DNA from: Roseomonas sp.
Lineage (GTDB): Bacteria; Pseudomonadota; Alphaproteobacteria; Acetobacterales; Acetobacteraceae
Assembly (NCBI GenBank): GCA_031180725.1
Contig: JAPSLO010000016.1
Coordinates: 1-64,000 of the forward strand
Reading direction: 5' to 3'
DNA: 64,000 bases
The notes beneath the pieces are model-generated. The model worked only from the letters and a program-made list of their open reading frames with translations. It was not told where the DNA came from and did not search any database. This document shows positions 58,595 through 64,000 of the stretch, one piece after another. Made by a program: the position numbers and the translations under genes. Each line of letters opens with the position of its first letter. The first letter of the stretch is position 1.

Positions 58595-61500
58595 GCCTGC
58601 CGGAGATCTGCATCCGCCGCCCGGTGATGACCGGGCTGCTTTCCATCGCCGCCGTGCTGGCCGGCATCATGGCCTATCTCCAGATGCCAGTGGCCGCCGT
58701 GCCGCGCGTGGACTTCCCTGTCATCCAGGTGACGGCGCAGCTTTCCGGCGCCAGCCCGGAGACCATGGCCAGCTCCGTCGCCCTGCCGCTGGAGCGCCAG
58801 TTCTCCACCATCGCCGGGCTGGACCAGATGTCCTCCACATCCGGCCAGGAAACCACGCAGATCACGCTGCAATTCGCGCTGGACCGCGACATCGACGCGG
58901 CGGCGCTGGATGTGCAGTCGGCCATCAGCCGCGCGCAGCGGCAGATGCCGGACGACATGACGACGCCGCCTTCCTTTCGGAAGGTGAACCCGGCCGACGC
59001 CCCGGTGCTGCTGCTGACCCTGCAGGGCGGGGAGGTCCCGCTCTCCACGCTGAACGATACGGCCTCGCTGGTGATCGCCCCGGCGCTGTCGCGCGTCTCC
59101 GGCGTGGCCCAGGTGCAGACCTACGGCGAGCAGCAATATGCCGTGCGGATCCATCTCGACCCCGACCGCGCCGCGGCGCTCGGCATGGGCTTCGACGAGG
59201 CGCAGCGTGCCATCGCGGCCGCCAATACCAACACGCCGGTCGGCCTGCTGAACGGTCCGCGCCAGCAGCTCACGCTGCGCGCCAATGAACAGCTTTCCTC
59301 CGCGGCGGAATTCGCGCAGCTCGTGGTGGGCGGGCGCAGCAATGCACCGATCCGCCTGTCCGACATCGCCACGGTGGAGGACAGCGTGGCGAACAACCGC
59401 ATTGCCGCCTGGTCTGGCAAGGAACGCGCGCTGATCCTGGCGGTGCAGCGCCAGCCCGATGCCAACACGGTGGAGGTGGTGGACGCCGTGCGTGCCGCGC
59501 TGCCTTCGCTGCAGGCCGCGCTGCCGCCGGGCGCGACTCTGGGCGTGATGCTGGACCGCTCCGTTTCGGTGCGCGCCTCGGTGCATGACGTGCAGCACCA
59601 CCTGATGATCGCCATCGGGCTGGTGACGATGGTGATGTTCCTGTTCCTGCGCCGCATCGGCGCCACCATCATCCCGGCCGTCGCGGTGCCGGTCAGCCTG
59701 TCCATCACCCTCGCCCTGATGTGGGCGCTGGGCTACGGGCTGGATAACGTTACCCTGCTGGGGCTGACGCTGGCGGTGGGCCTGGTGGTGGACGACGCCA
59801 TCGTGGTGCTGGAGAACGCAATCCGCCATGTCGAGGAAGGGATGCCCCCCTTCCAGGCGGCCATCCGCGGATCGCGCGAGATCACCTTCACCGTGATTTC
59901 CATCACCCTGTCGCTGGTGGCGGTCTTCCTGCCCATCCTGCTGATGGGTGGCGTGGTGGGCCGCGTCTTCAACGCCTTCGCCGCCACCGTCTCCCTCGCC
60001 GTGCTGGCGAGCTGCCTCGTCTCCCTCACCCTGACGCCGCTGATGGCCTCCCGCCTGCCGCGGCCGGGCAAGGAAGGCCGCTTCGCGCGGCTGCTGGAGC
60101 GCGGCTTCACGGCGGTGGAGCACGGCTATGGCTGGCTTCTGGACCGGGCGCTGCGCTGGCGCGCGGTGGTCTGGGCCTCCTTCGCGGCGACGCTGCTGCT
60201 GGCGGGGTGGCTGGCCTATGCCATCCCCAAGGGCTTCTTCCCGATCGAGGACACCGGCCTGCTTTCCGTCTCCACGGAAGGCCCGCAGGACATCTCCTTC
60301 GACGACATGGCGGTCCGCCAGGGACGGGTGGCGGAGCTGGTGGCCGCCAACCCCTACGTGGCGCGGGTGGTGCACCGCATCGGCGCCGGCGGGCCCGGCG
60401 CAAGCGGCATGAACCAGGGCAGCATGTTCGTGGAGTTGAAGCCGCGCGATCAGCGCCCGCCGATTAGCGAGGTGGTGCAGCAGCTTCGGCGCGAGGCGTC
60501 CGTGGTGCCGGGGATGCGGGTCTTCCTCAACCCGATTCAGAACCTGTCCTTCGGCACGCGCCAGGCGCGCACCCTCTATGTCTACACCATGCAGGGGCTG
60601 CGGCAGGAGGAGCTGTACGACTGGGCGCAGCGCATGACCGACCGGCTGCGCGCCCTGCCGGATCTGCAGGACGTGAACAACGACCTCCAGCTCAACAGCC
60701 CGATCCTGCAGGTGGAGGTGAATCGCGACCGGGCCGCGGCGCTGGGCGTGACGGTGGAGCAGGTGCGCCAGGCGCTCTATTCCGCCTTCGGCTCCCGCCA
60801 GATCAGCACGATCTACGGCGCCGCCGCCTCCTACTCCGTCATCCTGGACGTCGCCGGCGCCGACCAGCAGGACGAGTCGGCGCTGGCGCGGATCTGGCTG
60901 CGCTCCTCCAACGGCCCGCTGGTGCCATTGTCGGAACTGGCGACCGTCTCGCGCCGCACCGGGCCGGTGACGATCGCACATCAGGGCCAGCTTCCGGCGG
61001 TCTCCATCGGCTTCAACACGCCGCCCGGCGTCTCGCTGGGCCAGGCCACGGCGGCGATCCAGGCGGCCGAGCGTGAGGCCGGCCTGCCGCCCACCATCGT
61101 CACCGGCTTCACCGGCACGGCGCAGATCTTCCAGCAGGCCTTGGCCGGCCAGGGCATGCTGCTGCTGGCGGCGCTGCTGGTGATGTATGTGGTGCTGGGC
61201 GTGCTGTACGAGAGCCTGGTCCATCCGCTGACCATCCTCTCAGGCCTGCCTTCGGCAGCGGCGGGCGCGCTGGCCACGCTGTGGCTGTTCGGGATGGACC
61301 TGTCGGTGATCGCGGTGATCGGCGTGCTGCTGCTGATCGGCCTGGTGAAGAAGAACGCGATCATGATCGTGGACGTCGCCCTGGCCCGCCAGCGCGAGGG
61401 GCTGCCGGCCCTGCAGGCGGTGCGGGAGGCCTGTCTGGTGCGCTTCCGCCCGATCATGATGACGACGCTGGCCGCCGGTGCCGGCGCGGTGCCGATCGCG

Positions 61501-61689
61501 CTGGGCCTGGGTGCCGCAGCGGAGCTGCGCCAGCCGCTCGGCCTGGCGGTGGTGGGCGGCCTTGCGGCGAGCCAGACGCTGACCCTCTTCGTGACGCCGG
61601 TGCTCTATCTCGCCTTCGACCGGCTCGGCACGGCCTTCTCGCGGCGTCCGGGCTTGCCGGTGGAGGCGCCGGGCGCGCCGGCGGAGTGA
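58591..61689 (+). CDS. RND efflux inner-membrane pump (MdtB/MdtC-like)
   Basis: This is a 1032-residue RND transporter. It begins LPEICIRRPVMTGLLSIAAV and has the family's two repeats, each with a large periplasmic loop and helices such as LLGLTLAVGLVVDDAIVVLENA (proton-relay Asp pair in helix 4) and VIGVLLLIGLVKKNAIMIVD. It would export drugs or bile-salt-like compounds. No TolC-type gene follows; the channel must be elsewhere. It is translationally coupled to the adaptor. Confidence 0.95.
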   Translation: MSLPEICIRRPVMTGLLSIAAVLAGIMAYLQMPVAAVPRVDFPVIQVTAQLSGASPETMASSVALPLERQFSTIAGLDQMSSTSGQETTQITLQFALDRDIDAAALDVQSAISRAQRQMPDDMTTPPSFRKVNPADAPVLLLTLQGGEVPLSTLNDTASLVIAPALSRVSGVAQVQTYGEQQYAVRIHLDPDRAAALGMGFDEAQRAIAAANTNTPVGLLNGPRQQLTLRANEQLSSAAEFAQLVVGGRSNAPIRLSDIATVEDSVANNRIAAWSGKERALILAVQRQPDANTVEVVDAVRAALPSLQAALPPGATLGVMLDRSVSVRASVHDVQHHLMIAIGLVTMVMFLFLRRIGATIIPAVAVPVSLSITLALMWALGYGLDNVTLLGLTLAVGLVVDDAIVVLENAIRHVEEGMPPFQAAIRGSREITFTVISITLSLVAVFLPILLMGGVVGRVFNAFAATVSLAVLASCLVSLTLTPLMASRLPRPGKEGRFARLLERGFTAVEHGYGWLLDRALRWRAVVWASFAATLLLAGWLAYAIPKGFFPIEDTGLLSVSTEGPQDISFDDMAVRQGRVAELVAANPYVARVVHRIGAGGPGASGMNQGSMFVELKPRDQRPPISEVVQQLRREASVVPGMRVFLNPIQNLSFGTRQARTLYVYTMQGLRQEELYDWAQRMTDRLRALPDLQDVNNDLQLNSPILQVEVNRDRAAALGVTVEQVRQALYSAFGSRQISTIYGAAASYSVILDVAGADQQDESALARIWLRSSNGPLVPLSELATVSRRTGPVTIAHQGQLPAVSIGFNTPPGVSLGQATAAIQAAEREAGLPPTIVTGFTGTAQIFQQALAGQGMLLLAALLVMYVVLGVLYESLVHPLTILSGLPSAAAGALATLWLFGMDLSVIAVIGVLLLIGLVKKNAIMIVDVALARQREGLPALQAVREACLVRFRPIMMTTLAAGAGAVPIALGLGAAAELRQPLGLAVVGGLAASQTLTLFVTPVLYLAFDRLGTAFSRRPGLPVEAPGAPAE

Positions 61690-61762
61690 TGGCCTCCCTC
61701 CCGCGCGCGCGGGGAAGGGACTGGCTGTCTCCGAATGCTCGCGAACGACGGTGCCCGCGGTA

Positions 61763-62083
61763 CTAGGCGGGACTGGACAGCTTCATGAGAAGGAGGCCGC
61801 TCACGATCAGCAAGGCCGCGATGAGGCGAGGCGCATTGGCTGCCTCGCCCAGGAAAAGGATGCCGACGATGAAGGCGCCCACCGCTCCGATCCCGGTCCA
61901 CACCGTGTAAGCGGTTCCAAGCGGCAGTGACCGCATCGACCAGGCGAGAAGTCCGAAGCTCACCAGCATCGCCGCAAAGGTGACGACGGAGGGCCAGAGG
62001 CGCGTGAAGCCCTCCGACTGCTTCATCGAGAAGGCCCAGACGACTTCGAACAGACCAGCGATGATGAGAATGAGCCAAGCCAC
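61763..62083 (-). CDS. sugE: SMR-family transporter, SugE/Gdx (guanidinium exporter) type
   Basis: This is a 106-residue four-helix protein. MAWLILIIAGLFEVVWAFSMKQSEGFTRLWPS has the conserved Glu13, and GTAYTVWTGIGAVGAFIVGILFLGE matches the SugE/Gdx subgroup (TVWTGIG). It works as an antiparallel dimer exporting guanidinium or quaternary compounds. The start is a GTG at 62083 after AGAGG. Its leader has switch-like hairpins. It faces the RND pump's 3' end. Confidence 0.9.
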   Translation of the reverse strand: MAWLILIIAGLFEVVWAFSMKQSEGFTRLWPSVVTFAAMLVSFGLLAWSMRSLPLGTAYTVWTGIGAVGAFIVGILFLGEAANAPRLIAALLIVSGLLLMKLSSPA

Positions 62084-62120
62084 GGCAGCCTCTTTCGGAC
62101 AAGCTGCCGGGCCGTCCCGG
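62083..62120 (-). promoter_or_regulatory. Leader with mutually exclusive hairpins, guanidine-riboswitch-like
   Basis: On the minus strand a 5-bp stem CCGGG/CCCGG closes an ACGG tetraloop (62107-62120), the loop type (ACGR) of guanidine-II RNAs. A second stem, CGGCAGC (62103-62109) with GCTGCCG (62083-62089), shares bases 62107-62109 with it and hides the AGAGG and GTG start. The two cannot form together. A second ACGR hairpin, needed in full guanidine-II RNAs, is not seen. Confidence 0.35.
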
Positions 62121-62353
62121 ACTTGAACCCATGGAGGGGGAGGACGTGGCCTCGCGCTGCTCAGTTAGGTCGAGGTGCGGAGAGGGTCAAGCGTCCTTCC
62201 CATCCGCCTTCGCTGTTCCGATCCTGCTCAGGGAGCACACTCTGAGCGACTGTCCCTGAAACCGCATTCGCCCCGAAGCGACCCTTCGCCACCCGCTGCC
62301 GGCGTGTATGATTGCGCCGATCAGCCCGGCATCGCACCGCCACGAGGTTCGCT

Positions 62354-63619
62354 GTGGATCAGGACGAATTATTCGAGCGCCTCTGGTCGGGCGCGGCACC
62401 GATGGAGGAGTGGACGGAAGCTGTCTCGGCGGGCGCCATCACCACCGTCGCCGACAACATCATCACCGTCCACACGACCTATTTCTGCGGCAGCGTCACT
62501 GCCATCCGCACGGCGGATGGGCTCGTTCTCATCGATACGGCGAAGCCGGACACGGCGGCGCGGACCCTTGCCGCCATCCGGCGCTGGGATCAGAGCCCAA
62601 TCCGCACCGTGATCTATACGCACGGCCACATCGACCACACGAGCGGCATCCGGGTGATCGACGAGGAGGCCGACTCCAAGGGCCTTCCGCGGCCCCGCAT
62701 CGTCGCCCACCGGAACGTGCTGCGCCGATTGCGCCGCTACGAAACCTCGCACGGCTTCAACAGCATCGTGCAGGGCCAGCAGTTCAGCCAGCCGGACTAC
62801 GTCTATCCCATCGGCCAGCGACGCCCGGACGAGGTCTATGACGACACGCTCTCCCTCTCGATCGGCGGCGAGCGGCTCGAGCTGTTTCACGGTCGCGGCG
62901 AGACGGACGACGCCACCTATGTCTGGCTGCCGGACCGGCGCGTGTTGGCGAGCGGCGACTTCGTCATCTGGATGTTCCCGAACCCCGGCAATCCCCGCAA
63001 GGTCCAGCGCTACGCCCCGGATTGGGCGGAGGCGCTGCGCCGGATGGAGGCCCTGCGGCCGGACGTGCTGATCCCCGGCCATGGCCCGGTCGTCTTCGGC
63101 ACGGCGCGGGCGGCGCAGATGCTCCGCGATGGCGCCGAGGTGCTGGAGAGCCTGGTGGGCCAGACGCTGGAGCTGATGAACGCCGGACGCCCGCTGGACG
63201 AGATCCTTCATCGCGTGCGTCCCCCGGCCGAATTGCTGGCGAAGGCCTATCTGCAGCCGAAATATGACGATCCGGAATTCGTCGTCCGCGGCATCTGGCA
63301 TCTCTTCGCCGGCTGGTTCGATGGGAACCCCGCCCATCTCAAGCCCGCCCCCGCCGCGGAGCTGGCGGCCGAACTCGCTGCGCTCGCGGGTGGGGCGGAC
63401 AGGTTGGCAGGGCGCGCTGCAGCCCTGGCCGAGGCCGGCCGCACCAGGCTGGCCGCCCATCTCGCCGAATTCGCCGCCGGCGCCGCGCCGGAGGAGAAGG
63501 CGATCCAGGCGGTGCGGGCCGGTGTCTATGAGCGCTGCGTGGCGGCCGAGACCTCGCTGATCGGCAAGGCGATCCTGTCGGTGTACCTCCGCGACGCGAA
63601 GGCGAAGGCGGCGCAGTGA
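62354..63619 (+). CDS. MBL-fold protein with alkylsulfatase-type dimerisation domain
   Basis: This is a 421-residue protein. The metal motif is YTHGHIDHTSGIRV (HxHxDH, about 90-103), with HGRGETDDATYVWLPDRRVLASGDFVIW later. The C-terminal helical part (FVVRGIWHLFAGWFDGNPAHLKPAP) matches the alkyl sulfatase (SdsA1) dimer domain. It lacks a signal peptide and the SCP-like end. It may cleave sulfate or phosphate esters. The GTG at 62354 follows GAGG by six bases. Confidence 0.88.
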   Translation: MDQDELFERLWSGAAPMEEWTEAVSAGAITTVADNIITVHTTYFCGSVTAIRTADGLVLIDTAKPDTAARTLAAIRRWDQSPIRTVIYTHGHIDHTSGIRVIDEEADSKGLPRPRIVAHRNVLRRLRRYETSHGFNSIVQGQQFSQPDYVYPIGQRRPDEVYDDTLSLSIGGERLELFHGRGETDDATYVWLPDRRVLASGDFVIWMFPNPGNPRKVQRYAPDWAEALRRMEALRPDVLIPGHGPVVFGTARAAQMLRDGAEVLESLVGQTLELMNAGRPLDEILHRVRPPAELLAKAYLQPKYDDPEFVVRGIWHLFAGWFDGNPAHLKPAPAAELAAELAALAGGADRLAGRAAALAEAGRTRLAAHLAEFAAGAAPEEKAIQAVRAGVYERCVAAETSLIGKAILSVYLRDAKAKAAQ

Positions 63620-63653
63620 CGTCCGCCTGCCGTTTTTCGCGGGCGCCCGGCGG

Positions 63654-64000
63654 TCACACCACGCGCACGCCGTCCTCGACCGGGGACGCCTGCTCGTTCC
63701 CCAATGCGCCAAGCAGCGCGCCGCGCAGCGCGCCGAGCTTGCGCTCGTTCTCCACCTTCAGCCCGAAAACGTCCTTCACGTAGAAGACGTCCACGGCGCG
63801 CACGCCATAGGTCGTGATGTGCGCCGAGCCGATCTGCAGCCCCTGCTCGCTGATCGCCGCCGTCACGTCGTGCAGCAGGCCGGGCCGATCGCGGCCATTC
63901 ACTTCGATTACCGTGTGGCTGTTGGAGGCGTGGTTGTCGATCACCACGCGCGGCGGGATCTGCACCGCGCGCAGCCGCGCAGGCTCGCGCCGCAGCTTGC
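63654..64000 (-). CDS. glnD: GlnD, bifunctional uridylyltransferase/uridylyl-removing enzyme, C-terminal part
   Basis: A minus-strand frame enters from the right edge and ends at 63654, so only the last about 115 residues are seen. They form an ACT domain: PRVVIDNHASNSHTVIEVNGRDRPGLLHDVTAAI and then IGSAHITTYGVRAVDVFYVKDVFGLK. This matches the GlnD C-terminus, which senses glutamine and controls uridylylation of PII. The nucleotidyltransferase and HD domains lie outside the window. Confidence 0.9.
   Translation of the reverse strand, partial: KLRREPARLRAVQIPPRVVIDNHASNSHTVIEVNGRDRPGLLHDVTAAISEQGLQIGSAHITTYGVRAVDVFYVKDVFGLKVENERKLGALRGALLGALGNEQASPVEDGVRVV

Noticed and set aside
58333-61224. 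963-codon open frame on the minus strand across the RND pump
   Set aside because: It is the antisense of a clearly conserved RND transporter, is rich in His/Arg/Gln/Gly with no family motif, and arises from the GC bias at third codon positions.
62121-62137. A tRNA T-arm-like motif (GGTTCAAGTCC on the minus strand)
   Set aside because: The flanking bases do not pair as a T-stem and there is no acceptor, D or anticodon arm, so it is not a tRNA or a tRNA-based attachment site.

Overview
This window is a high-GC (roughly 70% by eye) bacterial chromosome segment. It looks like an alphaproteobacterium of the Acetobacteraceae, most like Roseomonas and its relatives. The reasons are the five Bug-type periplasmic receptors, a MucR/Ros regulator, a PPSR-maf / hemE arrangement, the mnmE-mnmG-rsmG-parA-parB cluster with parS sites, a GTTC-N7-GTTC alphaproteobacterial SOS box, and many GTG starts with four-base start/stop overlaps. 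I worked from the sequence alone; genus-level placement is an inference.

Layout. 1-8.5 kb is accessory: the edge of an IS5-like transposase gene; a LysR regulator divergent from a Bug receptor / GGCT-like protein / cysteine-type sulfatase operon; a MarR gene coupled to a membrane protein; a flavin-nucleotide-binding protein; and an exported metallo-beta-lactamase-fold protein divergent from a second LysR. 8.6-16.9 kb is one eight-gene leftward operon (Bug, RraA-like, Bug, Bug, HpcH-type aldolase, then a three-part NMT1/taurine-type ABC importer) with a divergent LysR gene. This is probably an uptake-and-cleavage unit for an organic acid. 17-22 kb holds a YihY membrane protein, a small zinc-ribbon protein, a Wzx-like flippase and an omega-aminotransferase.

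22-27.6 kb carries tsaB-rimI, maf-PPSR and hemE plus a serine hydrolase. The 494-bp gap between divergent PPSR and hemE is where the replication origin lies in Caulobacter and Rickettsia, and it contains repeats, a nested palindrome with DnaA-like boxes and an AT-rich block. 27.7-28.5 kb is a defective IS630 copy. 28.5-33 kb has a Bug receptor, an overlapping fur/olsB-like pair, mucR, a TusA-like protein and a UdgX-type uracil-DNA glycosylase with an SOS box upstream. 33-39 kb is the partition and tRNA-modification cluster with two perfect parS sites. 39-49 kb holds ogt-qor, a GNAT gene, a Mesh1-like alarmone hydrolase, rho with its terminator, an SbmA/YddA-like ABC exporter and the heme genes hemJ and hemH.

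49-64 kb holds a stand-alone RTX protein, a GH1-like glycosidase, a PhoR-like kinase, the LppC/LpoA-like lipoprotein, rsmI, small secreted or hydrophilic proteins, hrcA, an RND efflux pair, a Gdx/SugE-type SMR gene with a switch-like leader, an alkylsulfatase-type MBL protein and the 3' end of glnD.

Three heme-pathway genes (hemE, hemJ, hemH) and the chromosome replication/segregation genes make 22-48 kb look like the conserved origin-proximal core. The flanks are transport and catabolic cargo. I see no CRISPR array, tRNA or rRNA. The most interesting points are the likely origin, the SOS-linked UdgX, parS buried in the rsmG start, the Mesh1-like hydrolase, the mutually exclusive hairpins before the SMR gene, and the triple-receptor operon.
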